A program made the translations under genes and the position numbers. Below the pieces are notes generated by a model that saw only the letters and a list, made by a program, of their open reading frames with translations, did no database searches and was not told the origin of the DNA. From Mauremys mutica (lineage: Eukaryota; Chordata; Testudines; Geoemydidae), in assembly GCF_020497125.1 (NCBI RefSeq), contig NC_059073.1:21783225-21847224 (forward strand): a stretch of 64,000 bases of DNA. The letters run 5' to 3'. Shown one piece after another: positions 1-11,969 of the stretch (within the stretch, counting starts at the first letter, position 1; each line of letters opens with the position of its first letter).

Positions 1-54
1 ACACCTGGATTTTGCTCACGTCCCGTTTTTTTCTTATGCACAATTTTGTAGCTG

Positions 55-155
55 GCTTGACAGAGACACAAGTAGGTCAAGTGACTTGGCCAAGGTTGGA
101 AAGGAAGCCATTGGCTCAGACAAGATTTAGAAGATCCCGGGATCCTTTTGGCTTC
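55..155 (-). repeat. MIR-like SINE fragment
   Basis: The plus strand reads AAGTGACTTGGCCAAGG, the reverse complement of the conserved MIR core (CCTTGG-CAAGTCACTT). The flanking GGAAGCCATTGGCTCAGA fits the MIR interior, and the sequence degrades on both sides. This is a partial, old copy and its boundaries are approximate. Confidence 0.5.
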
Positions 156-690
156 TGTTATTTGCTATTATCCAGACCACATGGTGTGCCTCAAGGACAG
201 TTTAAGAGTGTGCTCTGTGAAATCTTGCTTCTGTGTCATTGCTGGATTATTTCCAATGACAAACATTGGCCGCTCACCATGCTTTCTCAGCAGCACTATT
301 CAGCTGATTACTGTCTGCTCTCAGTTACGCTGGTGTAAATCCATAGCAGTGCCACTAAACGCAAGCAGAGAAAATCTGTCATAAAATGCACCTGTTCAAC
401 TTTGTTGATTTCAACAGTTTCATGATTGTAAATAAGGGCAATATAGGATCTTCTTGAATTACTTCAGATTTACATGGGATTAACTGAATGCCCATAGTTT
501 TTCTGACATCACCTGGAAAGCATCCTAGTCAAATAATTTATATTCCTGTTACCTGAGTAACTCATTGGCAGTGCATTGCACTGCCTTACTAAAATGGCTA
601 CAGATATTTCTCCTAAAAAACTCCATGTTTTGCATTAGTGATCTCTTTCTCATGGGGAACACATTGAAGAGGAAGTAGGCTTCATTGCTA
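156..690. other. Unassigned AT-rich DNA
   Basis: I see no recognisable repeat or exon here. The short ORFs have no family signature and no splice-site context I can support. Confidence 0.5.
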
Positions 691-694
691 TTTG

Positions 695-748
695 TTAGTA
701 AAGTGCTTTGAGAAAGTGCCATAGAATTGAAAAATGCACTATATAATA
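695..748 (+). repeat. MIR-like SINE tail fragment
   Basis: AAAGTGCTTTGAGA and AAATGCACTATATAA resemble the 3' tail of the SINE seen better at 23578-23640 (CTTTGAGATCTACTGATGAA, then AAGTGCTAT). Only the tail is present. Confidence 0.45.
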
Positions 749-3076
749 TGGCACAAATTCACCAAAGTGCTTTAGGAACATTCGTAATTTAAAGCACATG
801 AGCAGTGCATTGACTTAAATGGGACCTAGGCACACGCACAAGTACCTTGCTGAACCAGGGCTGATATATTTATCACAGAATTGAATCTTCTGCGGCAGAA
901 AACAGCAGCCGTCACAATTCTAGTTTAGGGGGAGATATCGAGTACAAAGCAAACCCAGGAACATTATCCATTTGAAACTATAGAGGGAATATTTTATGGG
1001 AGTGGCAAAATATAATTATCCAGGGTGAAAATCCTAGTAAAACTCCCATTAACTTCATGGGAGGCCAAGCTGTTATCCCCAATCTTTAATGATCACCAAT
1101 GGTCAGAAGATTGGTTTTCATTCTGAAAATTGGGGTGGGAGGGAAGCACTTTGGTGCTTTTTTTTAAAATAAAATAATGTGTAAAAAGAACAAGGTCTTT
1201 TGGAGCTAGCAAGAATTAAGAATTGGTTCTACTACATTTCCAGGGAGCTCTCGCCTGCCACATAAGAGACATCACAGATCAGCTTCTTTCTTAAGAATGA
1301 GGATGTACCATCTTCCAACAAGAAAATCCACATGAGGATTCCTTTTGTTTTTCATTTCACTGAACCTGAAGGCATAATTGACTCAAATGTACGACTTTTT
1401 GTGAGAACCACATGGTTAAACACATCATAGGGAAAATGAAAATGACTGGCTTTGTGATGGTCTTTGCTGCTGCCATTCATCTACTTACGTCTTTGGTATA
1501 CCACTGGATTTCATTTGTCTGTCATGCTCTTGCCAGGAATTGTCTTACAGGCCATTCAGAAATCAACCTCTCCCTGCCTTTTAGAAACCTTTGACTCAGT
1601 TCCCCATCCATGTTGATACATGTTGCCAAAAATGTACATGGAATGTAAACTGTGGTGATCTTGGAACATTTGTGGTTTGAATGTCTCTATTAATCATTTG
1701 GCCTCTAAGGCCTAGGCCAAAATTCTCAAATCCAGTTAGCTAAAGTTGGGCTCCTAAAGCCAGATATAGTGCTAAATAATAGCTAAAGCTAAATAAAAGG
1801 CCTCATTTGCAAAGGTGCTGAGCTCCTGCTGCTCTCATTGACTTCAGTTGGCTTTGTTGGCATTTCAACACCTCTGAAAATCAGGGTAACTATTTAGGTG
1901 CCTAAATCTGGATTTAGGAGCCTAATTTTGGGTCCCAATTTAAATTTTTTTGGCCTTAATGAATTTTAAATTGGAGAGGAAAAAGAGAGAGAGACAGAAA
2001 GAGAGAGAGCTGTCAAAAATAAATATTTTGCAGCTTGCCCTATTCTTTCAGTGACTAGCATTTAATATCTTTGATGATGACTTGCTGAAAGTTTGTCATG
2101 TTACCTGAGTCCTATGTTATCCCATATACACAAGGTGCACAAATTGTATTTCTCTGCATGGCGGAATACACTTTGAATTTATATCCTCTTTCTTTCTTTC
2201 TGAACTCACTAGCATCTGAAGCCGGTGACATCTGTACAAATTAGCACCTGGCCTCTCTTCTTAACTAAGAGGAAATGCACCAGGTGTTCATTTAGTAAAT
2301 CAATTTCCATGATAAAGTCAAGGATATTAAAAAGAGAAAGAGATTACAGAGAACTGGTCTCTCACAGGAGCAGACAGAATGGCAGCAAGCCATTGTTCCA
2401 AAGACGGCATCAGCACTGAGAATCAGATGACTAAGCTCCTGATAATGAATGAAATATTTTTACTAAGCTGAAGAAATTCTGGCACCAACCATAGGAGCTC
2501 AGAATACAAAAAGGGAGCAGTCTGAAGGGCGTGTCTGAAGGACACCAACACATAACCTTCTCCTTACAGGAAAGTCCAGTGCCCAGAAGGGAAGAGACTG
2601 GTGATGGTGGGGGAATGCAATCTTAGGTTAATATGGACTCAATGAGAGCAAATGAGAGTAGACACTTTCTGCTTGACCAATGTAATAAAACTAACTGTTA
2701 ATTTGTTAGACTCTCTGCTGGGTGGCGAAAGTCTATTCTAAAGGCCTGAAGATGGAAATGGAGATTAAAGGTTAGTCAAGTCTGCTGAAGCATCCACCAA
2801 AAGCATTGTCTTTTCAGGTATTCTCCCACCTTGACTTGCAGAACAAACCAAAGGAGACAAAGAAAAATCAATAGGAAATGCACACCAAGAATGGGGGGAA
2901 GGATGCAAGTTCCACGTTCAAGTTTTCTCCAAACTCCATCACTTTTATGTTTAGTTGGGCAGATGTCCACTAGGGCTACCTCCTTGCTTTCACTGTGATC
3001 ACAGGACATGCAATAAGAAGATGCCAACCAACCCAAAAGAGCTCATTGCCTGGAGCATGGGGGACAAGAGGAGTTC
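749..3076. other. Unassigned AT-rich stretch with small simple repeats
   Basis: There is no supported gene. It holds a GA-rich patch (about 1978-2010). At about 1858-1930 a short dispersed motif (GAAAATCAGG, then AGGTGCCTAAATCTGGATTT) recurs in related form near 8465, 13320, 20060 and 32935. The rest is unassigned and could be old unique sequence. Confidence 0.45.
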
Positions 3077-3079
3077 TTG

Positions 3080-5038
3080 GGCCTGGACTACACTCCGAGT
3101 TTATCTCAAATTTAGCAGCATTAAACTGAACTAACCCTGCACCCGTCCACACAACGAAGCCCTTTATTTCGATATAAAGGGCTCTTAATATCGATATCTG
3201 TACTCCACCCCGATGAAGGGAGTAGTGCTGAAATTGGTATTGCCTTTTCGAAATAGGGTTAGTGTGTCCGCAATTCGATGGTATTGGCCTCTGGGAGCTA
3301 TCCCACAGTGCACCGTTGTGATCGCTCTGGACAGCAATCAAAACTCAGATGCACTGGCCAGGTAGACAGGAAAAGCCCCGCGAACTTTTGAATTTCATTT
3401 CCTGTTTGTCCAGCGTGGATCTGATCTCTGTATGGGGAGATGAATCTGTTCTATCAGAACTCTGTTCCAATAGACGAAATGCCAAAACATTTGAAAAAAT
3501 CTCCAAGGCTATGATGGACAGAGGCCACAACAGGGACTCGACACAGTGCTGAAACTTAAGGAGCTGAGACAAGCGTACCAGAAAGCCAAAGAATAAAATG
3601 GATGCTCACAGAGGGAGGGTCGACTGACAACTGTAGCTCTCCCACAGTTTCCGCACTCTCCGAAAACCATTTGAATTCAGGCATTGGGAGCTCAGCCAAG
3701 AAGGGTAAAAAACATTGTCGTGGGTGGTTCAGGGTTTAAGTTGTCGCCCCCCTGCCCCTCCCTCCGTGAAAGCAAAGGGAAAAAAATCCTCTCTCACCTT
3801 TTTTCAGTGTCACTGTATGTCTACTGGATGCTGCTGGCAGACGCGATGCTGCAGCTCTACACAGCAGCATCCCCTTCCTTTCCCTTCCCTTGCGGATGGC
3901 AGACGGTACAGTAGGACTGATAGCCGTCATCGTCATCCTGTGAGTGCTCCTGGCTGGCCTCGGTGAGGTTGGGCGGGGGCGCCTGGGCAAAAATGGAAAT
4001 GACTCCAGGTCATTCTCTTCTTTAAGCTTTGTCTAATGGAAATTCACTCCTGCCTGGAATATCATGGCAGCTGGAGGCTGCCCTCCCCTCCCCCCTTTGA
4101 TCTCTGCTTGCAGAGGCAATAAAGTCAGTGTTGTTTCTTATTCATGAATTCTTTATTACTTCATCACACAAATGGGGGGATAACTGCCATGATAGCCCAG
4201 GAGGGGTGGGGGAGGACGGAAGCAATGGGTGGCGTTGTTGCAGCGGCACCCCCTAGAATGGCATGCAGCTCATCATTTCTGCGAGATGTCTGGGGCTTTG
4301 ACCCAGAGCGGCCATTTGCCTCTCTGGTTCTTTAGTAGGCTTGCCTGATATTCTAGGCAGAACTGACTCTCCATTAGACAAAACTTAAAGAAGAGAATGA
4401 CCTGGGGAGTCATTTCCATTTTTGTCCATGCCCCCACAACCAACCTCACCAAGGCCAGCCAGGAGCACCCATGACAGCAGCAAACAGTACAGTATGACTG
4501 GTAAGACATCATTACCAACTTGCAAAGCAGCAGACGGTACAGTAGGGCTGGTAACTGTCTTTGCTAACTTGCAAAGACAAGGGGATGCTGCTGTGTAGTG
4601 CTGCAGTACCATGTCTGTTAGCAACATCCAGTAGACATATGGTGACAGTGAAAAAAGGCTGAACGAGCTCCATGGTTGCCATGCTATGATGTCTGCCTGG
4701 GCAATCCAGGAAAAAGGGCGCAAAATGATTGTCTGCCGTTGCTTTCACAGAGGGAGGATTGACTGACGACATTTACCCATAACCATCCATGACAAATTTT
4801 TGGCCCCATCAGGCATTGAGATCTCAACCCAGAATTCCAATGGGCGGGGGAGACTGCAGGAACTATGGGATAGCTACCCACAGTGCAATGCTCTGGAAGT
4901 CGACACTAGCCTCGGTACATGGACGCATACTGCCGAATGAATGTGCTTAGTGTGGCCGCGTGCACTCGACTTTATACAATCTGTTTCCAAATATCGGTTT
5001 CTGTAAAATCGGAATAATCCCATAGTGTAGACTTACCC
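3080..5038. mobile_element. Large foldback Harbinger-like element, copy 1 (about 1.96 kb)
   Basis: The ends read GGCCTGGACTACACT and AGTGTAGACTTACCC and are flanked by TTG on both sides (3077-3079 and 5039-5041), a 3-bp target duplication. The element folds on itself: 3796-4072 is closely matched by the reverse complement of about 4349-4665. For example AAAATGGAAATGACTCC at about 3990 is mirrored by GGAGTCATTTCCATTTT at about 4407. The outer parts also pair more weakly, around a centre near 4210. It aligns along its length with 48302-50424. No transposase is encoded, so it is non-autonomous; the ORFs inside are short and broken. PIF/Harbinger affinity is inferred from TSD length and terminal style. 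Confidence 0.75.
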
Positions 5039-5277
5039 TTGGACTGAATTCATGTCTGCTATAACACCAATGAACCCATGCCATGCAACCACACTGGAAG
5101 CCTGGGACAGTACAGCTGTTCAATTTCACAAAAAGGGGATGTTGACAAGTATGTGGAAATTCGAACACCTCTGATTAGGAAGCAGTTATTATTGCAAATA
5201 TTCTGACTCTAGCGGGAAAACTTTAGCAAAGAGGAAGAGCTTGAAACATGACCTGAAGGGCACTAAACTGTAACTAA

Positions 5278-6170
5278 GGCTTTGTCTACACTACAAAGTT
5301 GTGTTGACAAAAGTTATGCCGCTTTAATTAAACTGTTGTTGCATGGCCACACTATTTTCCTTGCGTCAGCAGAGCGCATTGGCACTAGCAGCTCTTGCAT
5401 CGACACAGAGAGCAGTGCACTGTGGCTAGCTATTCTACTGTGCAACTGGCTGCAGGGTGCTTTGGGAAGGGTTTGCAATGCTTCATAGGGTAGGTACACC
5501 ACATCACATTCTCAATCAGGTTTCATGGTCATCACTAGATTGCTATCTGCTTTTCAACTGAAGTGTGGGAGAATGGAGGGAGAGTGTGTGACAGGGACGG
5601 TGGAGGAGAGAAAGAAAGAGTATGTGTTGGGGAAGTGTGTGTGTTGTGGGAGACCGAGTGTGTCGTCATGCTGTCTCTCTAAGCTCAGATAGCAGCCTGA
5701 CCAACCAATCCTGAGGCAGCCCCCGGCTCTTCACAGCACAACAGTCTCTCCTCCCATACCTCTCACAGCAACAGCCTGCTCTGCCTGCCTGCCAATTTCA
5801 CATGAATTGCTCTGTGATTCCATCCGGCGTTCCTGCATGGCCTCCTCAGCTACTGGGGGCAGCATCCTCAGAAGCTCTGTTTGCTTTCCACGCCAAGTTC
5901 AAAACAGGGAGCAGAGCAGTCACGGTCGGCATTGTGGGATACTGGGGGAGGCCAGTTCTGGTGATATAACGAACGGCGACATCTGCACTAATGTTTTGTC
6001 ACTTTAACTTTGCTGCAAAAAGCTTTACACCTCTTGTCAAGATAGTTTTATTTTGTCAGCAAAACAGCAGAGTTTTGCCGCCCAAAGTAGCTTTGTAATG
6101 TGTGCACCTCCACTGTTTTGTCGGCAAATGCTGCCTTTTGCTAACAAAACTATGTAAGGTAGACAAGACC
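5278..6170 (+). mobile_element. Harbinger-like non-autonomous element (0.9 kb), copy 1
   Basis: The termini read GGCTTTGTCTACACTAC and GTAGACAAGACC (inverted), with TAA to the left and a probably mutated TTG to the right. Inside, TTTTGTCAACA/TGTCGGCAAA-type motifs recur at both ends. 44090-45561 is the same element inverted. A GA/GT-rich patch sits at about 5565-5665. There is no transposase. The small ORFs at 5282-5488 and 5807-6007 are by-products of the repeat. Confidence 0.65.
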
Positions 6171-7190
6171 TTGGTCTCGTCTCTTCTGGAAGTTGGTTCC
6201 ACAGCCAGATCTCCTTGATCAAGAATATCTTATCTCCTGTTCTTACATGCTTTTCCCTGGGTTGCGCAATTTACAATGCTAACTTCAGATGGTTGTTTTC
6301 TGAATCACGTACTGAGGTGAATAACCTGAAAAGAAAAGCAGGTGCAGAAAGTTGTTTTTGTTTTCAGTAGAACAATCCACGTGGCTAGATTAGGAATCAA
6401 TCCAGAATCCTGAAGGTGACATAAAAATTAGGAACAAGTGTATCCAAATGATTACATTAAAAAGGGACCTGCATTCTTCTCACAGACCAAACTAGAATCA
6501 CACTGAACACACTTATATAGGATCTGAGTCCAGCTTTGATCTTGCACTGATCAGCTTTGATCTCTATTAACTTTAGTTTATGTCAGTGTAAACAAGATCA
6601 GAATCAGACCCCCAGATGTCAAACTGGTGCCAATTTCCTATTACACCAGTTCTCCCTATCCTGAAGAGCTTTATAAACAGGAAACTCAATGTAAAGTCAG
6701 AATTCTCACATTAAATTCCAGAGCCGAAGTCCAAGGCTGCTGTGGAGAAACGGCATCTATAAAACCTTCATTAATTCTTCCATGAAGCTTTGAAGAGCCG
6801 CTGTGCAACTATTAGCTGATCTTATTTAACAAACAGTGATGCAGGTGCCGCGTGTTTGTGACTGAGCAGGTGATGATTTTCTCTCTGCTGCCACCAGTCA
6901 AGGACTTCCAGCTTTCAGGCTCCACTGACTTTAGGCCCAAGAGGTCAGCGTGTAGGTGTTCTGAGGCCCAGGCTGTAGTAGGGGAAAGGGTAACATTATC
7001 TTCATTGATTTCTAGTTCCAAGAGCTATTTTTCGTTCACACTTTGAAAAGGAAAGACTATCAGATTGTCTCGCAGCCAGGTAATGGTGTGGTTTGTTTGA
7101 TCACATTGTATTTTGTGTCCAGAGAGGCCAACATGATTGTTGTGTTTAACTACAGGAATAGGAAACTAGTCAGGTTTTATTTCCCTCTCT
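6171..7190. other. Unassigned sequence
   Basis: I recognise no gene. About 6525-6615 (TGATCTTGCACTGATCAGC, then GTCAGTGTAAACAAGATCAG) is a weak inverted repeat similar to other short palindromic repeats in the window. Confidence 0.4.
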
Positions 7191-7193
7191 GAG

Positions 7194-7261
7194 GCCCAGA
7201 GCCAAAGCCCATTAACAGGAGCATTTCCAATTACTTCAATGGGCTTTGGATCAGGCCCTTA
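7194..7261. repeat. Short palindromic dispersed repeat (AAAGCCCATT...TTTGGATCAGGCCC)
   Basis: The arms CCAAAGCCCATT and CTTCAATGGGCTTTGG are inverted. The sequence belongs to the family also seen at 28890, 29795, 31540 and 37156. It has no coding capacity. Confidence 0.6.
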
Positions 7262-7774
7262 GGGACAAATTGTGTCCACAGATAATGGGAGTTGTACACA
7301 TGCGCCTTCTATGTAAAAATAAGTCCAATGAGGGAGTCTAAACACCCCAAAGTTCAGGTACAGTTGGATTTAGGGGTTTGGCTTGTCCAATGATAAGAGA
7401 GAGAGGCCACTAGCAAATTTGGATCTGGATCCCAGTTTGGATTTTGAGATGATACCTAAAACGTTCACATAAATGATGTGCCAAAGAAGCGACTTTTGAC
7501 CTCAGCACTAGTGTGACCTGATCTTGAGCACAGACTTCAAAGTCTGTTGGCCACTCAGACTATAAACAGCCAGCTGAGCTAACTGCTCTTCTCAGAAGCC
7601 CCTCACAACTCTTAAATCCATTTCTGTGATGTTTCTGGTCTAATTGGGTTCTTACACTACACTGTCAGATTTCAGCTCTGATCCTCTGTTCTGTTAAGGG
7701 CCACAGGACTGAAGCAAGGGCAGAGCTTCAGGGACCTGGCAGCCTCTTCTTCCTCCAGCATTCTTGGTTGAACA

Positions 7775-7896
7775 TAAGGTGACCAGACAGCAAGTGAGAA
7801 AAATCAGATGGGGGTGGGAGGTAATAGGAGCCTATAGAAGAAAAAGACCCCAAAATCAGAACTGTCCCTATAAAATCGGGACATCTGGTCACCCTA
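7775..7896. mobile_element. hAT MITE with TAGGGTGACCAGA ends, copy 1
   Basis: The 122-bp element has inverted ends TAAGGTGACCAGA and TCTGGTCACCCTA. It is flanked by an exact 8-bp duplication GTTGAACA (7767-7774 and 7897-7904), the length typical of hAT elements. The second copy at 44766-44889 is inverted relative to this one and has its own 8-bp duplication. Confidence 0.8.
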
Positions 7897-7958
7897 GTTG
7901 AACATGACACTACTTCAGATCACACATACTTCAGGATCATTGAGTTTTGGATCACTAA

Positions 7959-8194
7959 GGCCTGGTCTACACTACGGGGGGAGGGTCGAACTAAGGTACC
8001 CGTCCAGACGCAGTGGGGTCGAACTCCGCGGCTCCAAGGTCGACTCCGCCACCGCCATTCGCGGTGGTGGAGTTCCGGAGTCGACCGGCGCGCGTGGGGA
8101 GTTCGAACTATCGCATCTTGATTAGACGCGATAGTTCGAACTCCGAAAAGTCGAACTCACCGCGTCGACCTGCGCGGTAAGTATGGACCTACCC
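7959..8194 (+). mobile_element. Harbinger-like MITE, GC-rich subfamily, copy 1
   Basis: The termini GGCCTGGTCTACACTA and GTATGGACCTACCC are flanked by TAA on both sides (7956-7958 and 8195-8197). The interior is made of nested inverted segments: GCCACCGCC/GCGGTGG and AGTTCGAACTATCGC/GCGATAGTTCGAACT. The same family occurs inverted at 52475-52771. The ORF at 7898-8125 lies in this repeat and is not a gene. Confidence 0.8.
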
Positions 8195-8197
8195 TAA

Positions 8198-8555
8198 AGC
8201 TACTCTGTTTAGTAGCCAAAATGGTAAAGCCGAACAGAGATAGTAGGGAAGTAATTAGTAGCAGTAAATGACCGTATATTTGCAAATGGCTGTGACGACA
8301 TTCTCTCTCGTACTCCTCCCCACCCACCGCCAACAAAAAAGCTGAGGGACAAATTCTCTAAATGAACATCTCATTAACATAAATAGGGTTGCTCAAGGTG
8401 TAAATCAGAACAGAATTGGGCTTTAAGAGCCTTATGCTGCACACACTGCCTATATGGAATTCCCATTGACTTAATTGGGAGCTGTGGGTACTCAGATACT
8501 CTGAAAAGCAGGCCACTGTTGCATGAACCTAAATATGGATATTGGCAACTATGTT
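8198..8555. other. Unassigned, with a short dispersed motif
   Basis: About 8462-8520 (CCCATTGACTTAATTGGGAG, then GGTACTCAGATACTCTGAAA) matches a small repeat also seen near 32935-33000. Nothing else is recognised. Confidence 0.4.
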
Positions 8556-8625
8556 AAGTGCCTTAATTTCTCAGTCTCTGCTTCCTCATCTGTAAAATGG
8601 GGATTAAAAATACCTTCCTGAAATA
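8556..8625 (+). repeat. MIR-like SINE core fragment
   Basis: TCAGTCTCTGCTTCCTCATC followed by TGTAAAATGGGGAT is the classic MIR core. The head is missing. Confidence 0.65.
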
Positions 8626-10205
8626 CCTCAGCGGGGGCGGGGGAGATGCATAACTGGTTAATGTTTGTGTAACATTTACAAGAAGTTAAATTAATTATCA
8701 TGATTCAGATCCCATACCTGGAATAATTTAAAGCAGCAAGAGATTCACAGTGACTTCCCATATGTATGCTGCGATCCCTAAGGAACTGGGATGAGTGAAC
8801 TTGATTTTGTGTCATATTGAGTACTCAGACTTCATGGTTTGGAATCCTTGATTCAGATGCTTTTGATTTTGTGTTCTGTTTAGGAGCAACTGTAACAGGA
8901 GCAGAAAGCCTTATTTGAGGAGAGCTCAGAGGAAAATGCTTACCTTTCAATAGAAATTTTCCAACCAGCTTTAGTGACGAGCATCTTAAAAGAACTGAGA
9001 TAGAGTAGACAGAGAGAAGCATTCTGATAAATACAATCCATCTACTGCCCAAAAGCCATCCACTTGTCACCAGTCTTTCTTATATGGGGGTTTCTATCTC
9101 CAGTGCACTGTACAACCTTCACTTTCAATAGAAAGACATTTGTTTAGCTGAATTAGCTTTGCTAGTATGTCATTTAAATCCTTTGCCCCCTTTGCAGCAC
9201 TTAAAACATTGTAAAACATTAAATAATAAGGGAATAATTAATTATGCAAAAGCAGTTGAAAAACTTTCAGCTACGGAGGGGAAATTTTAAAAAACAGTTC
9301 TAGGGGCAGATCCTCTGCTAGTGTAAAATCATCACAGTGCAACCCACTGGTCAGTGTGTATTATGTCCCCTGCCTCTGTGCCTGGTCTGCAAAGGCGAGG
9401 TGTCTATTACAACTCCAGCAAGGGAGCTCTAGCTCAAACTGTAGCAGCTCCTGCTTTTAGCTCCGGAGGTCCCTAGTGCAGTCCCTGATGCATTGGCCAA
9501 GATGGCAGCCATTACAAAAGCTGTGTTGACTTTAATTTACACCAGTTACACATCTGCCCTCCACAGAACTCACTCAGTCCAACATGAAGTCTACAGGGCT
9601 GTGGATTATCATCCCCTGCCAAAGCTAGCTCCAGAGCATGGAACGATCAGAATGATCTCCATATAAAGGAAGCCTAGGATACACATTCACACAGGGGAGC
9701 TGTTTGGAAAGAGACCAGTCACATTTTCCAAATGCCATGTAAACCATCCCCCAGCCTTGCAAAACATATTTAGTGAAAGGGGCACCAGCTAAACTAATCT
9801 CACACGCCCCTGGGCGGCACAGGTAGATAAGATAAGGACATTGTTTTTTATTGTCACTGGCTCTCTGAAGCAGTGACAACCTATCAGAACTTGCTTGTCC
9901 TCTTGTTAAACATGAGATAAATGTGCGGAGAAAGAAAACCCAGCACATCGCTATTATTAACTTTGGTAGGAGCAAAAACACCCCCATCCCAAAATTAGAA
10001 AAATATACTTGCATTTTGCCCTGCTGTCTGCTGCTTGACAGCTGATTCCAAAGATTGTGATCATTACAACCGGGGAAGAAATAATAAGTCTAGAAAGGGA
10101 GGGAGATATAGAAGTTATCCTCCGGGCACAACTATCAATGGAGCATCGGTGGGGGAAGGGATGTGTGCCCCTCAAATTTTTCTAATCTGCATCAAGACCA
10201 ACCAT
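8626..10205. other. Unassigned sequence
   Basis: I find no supported gene. The 129-codon minus-strand ORF (9625-10014) matches no family I recognise and is within chance for this length. About 9297-9345 (GGGGCAGATCCTCTGCTAGT, then GTAAAATCA) resembles a dispersed repeat also seen near 35695. Confidence 0.45.
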
Positions 10206-10312
10206 CATGCGTCTGACAAAGTGGGTATTCACCCACGAAAGCTCATGCTCCAATACTTCTGTCAGTCTATAAGGTGCCACAGGACTCTTTGTCGCTTTTC
10301 ATCTAGTTAGAC
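10206..10312 (+). repeat. Amniote dispersed repeat tail (CACGAAAGCTCATGCTC...AGGTGCCACAGGACTC)
   Basis: I recognise ATGCGTCTGACAAAGTGGGT, CACGAAAGCTCATGCTCCAA and AAGGTGCCACAGGACTC as a very common amniote repeat, though I cannot name its class with confidence. It contains a small palindrome, GTGGGTATTCACCCAC (10221-10236). Confidence 0.6.
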
Positions 10313-11035
10313 TAAACCTCTGGTGGTGTACTTTTTAAATAGGAAGAGTACTTCTTCAGTTCAGCCATCAGACCAATAGGCTACCTTTTCCCATTTTGCC
10401 TTTACTGAATAAAATAATTCCAAGATGCAAGGATCTGCCATATTCAGGGCAGAGACCATCTGCTACTGTGTGTTTGTACAGTGCAGCATTCCTGGGTGGT
10501 CCTCAGGCACTGCTGTAAAAAACATGACAAACAATCATTGCATTTACTCATAAAACCAGGAATGTGGCTGAGGCTGTGGCTGCTACTTCCCGTGCTCAGA
10601 AGATCACAGCTTATCGGTGGGAAAAGGCAATGGAACGAAAAGGGAAAGAATAAGAAGCAAGGGAAAACAGAGGAGCAAAAAAAGAATACAAAGTCAGACT
10701 GATGTGAGAAGGAACCAGGGATGTAGGCAGACACGTGTGTTTCAAAGCTAGGGTGAATTATGGAGCAGGGTGGTATGTGTCACCTTCCCACCAGTAAATT
10801 CTTTAAATGGCAGCTTGCAAGAACTTACATGACCAACCTCTGTGTGGCAGGGAGCTTTAGCCAACACTGTCCTTGGACTACCGGAGTGGGATAATATTGA
10901 TACTGGGATGCCCGGCTCTAGATTAGACAGTGTAACAAAGCAGCTTATCTTCTGACCACCAAGTGTGGCTGCTGCCTCAGTTTCCCCCTTGCTAGCAAAT
11001 TCCCTCAGCTAAAAGCAAAAACTCTTCCCCTTCTA
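10313..11035. other. Unassigned sequence
   Basis: There is no recognisable gene. An A-rich purine tract (about 10620-10700) gives a lysine-rich open frame with no family match. Confidence 0.45.
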
Positions 11036-11507
11036 GGGTGTGCCTTCACTGCAGAGTCACTCCGGCTGACTGCCACCCAGGTTAGCCCAGCCCTGGTGCG
11101 AGCAGATACACTGCAAATATTCTGGTGCTGCACTCCCCTCTGTGTGTCACTAAGACTTCTGGGGGCCTGACCCATGGTCCTTTGTGCTGCAATAAGATGA
11201 GCTGCTCTAGTATTCTTTCCCAGTGAATTGTGGGGAAACCTGTCTGTGTTTCTGGCACACAGTGAGAAGGCATTGGAGGACTATCAGCACTCGAGCGATA
11301 TAGCCCGTGCCCTCACTGAAAAGTGCATGGGTTACCAGCATGAGTGAAATTGGAACCTAGATTTTAGCTCCTACCCCCAGCCATGCTAGCTAACCTGGCC
11401 TGAAAGCACCACTAAACTTGTATGAAGTTTTCATGTGTGGACAGAAGTGGAGTTAGGGACAACCCTTGTGTCAGAGCCTGAGCTAACTCTACAGTGAAGA
11501 CATACCC
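11036..11507 (+). mobile_element. Harbinger-like MITE (0.47 kb), family of 33618-34092
   Basis: The ends GGGTGTGCCTTCACTGCAGA and TCTACAGTGAAGACATACCC are inverted. Interior landmarks are shared with the copy at 33618: CCCATGGTCCTTTGTGC, TTCTTTCCCAGTGA, GGACTATCA, AAGCACCACTAAAC. The target duplication is degraded (CTA/TAA). Confidence 0.7.
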
Positions 11508-11969
11508 TAACACAGTCCAGTGCAGCCAAACAAATTCTGCCTTTAGTATTCCCTGGGTCACACGTGCCCTGAGGGTGTCTGCATGAACTCTCACTTTGAT
11601 GCGGTAAGGTGAAGTTGAGCTTCAGCCAACTCTGTGGAAAGCACATGTCTCCAGTTCAGGTCTGAAGCCAACTGGGCTTCTTTGCCCAAAACCACTTCTT
11701 TCAATTATTCTCAAAGCGCTGTGTCACCTCAAAAAGTCAAACAACTTCCCAGTATTACCAACCTCAAATGGTCAAAAATCATGAGTCAGACCCTCCCAAA
11801 ACCCATGAGATATTTTTAAAAGGTTTAAATCATGTTTTCCTTGGTTCGTCTTCTGCTTTTCAAACTCCCCCCGACCCATCCCAAACATGTGTGACTACAA
11901 TGTTGCCAACTCTTGCAAATGTATTGGAAATAATGAGATTTTGGCACCTGCTGCCAGAGCTCTCTCTCG
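11508..11969. other. Unassigned sequence
   Basis: I recognise nothing beyond short chance ORFs. Confidence 0.4.

Noticed and set aside
9625..10014. 129-codon minus-strand frame
   Set aside because: No recognisable motif, no splice or promoter context; length is plausible by chance in 64 kb.
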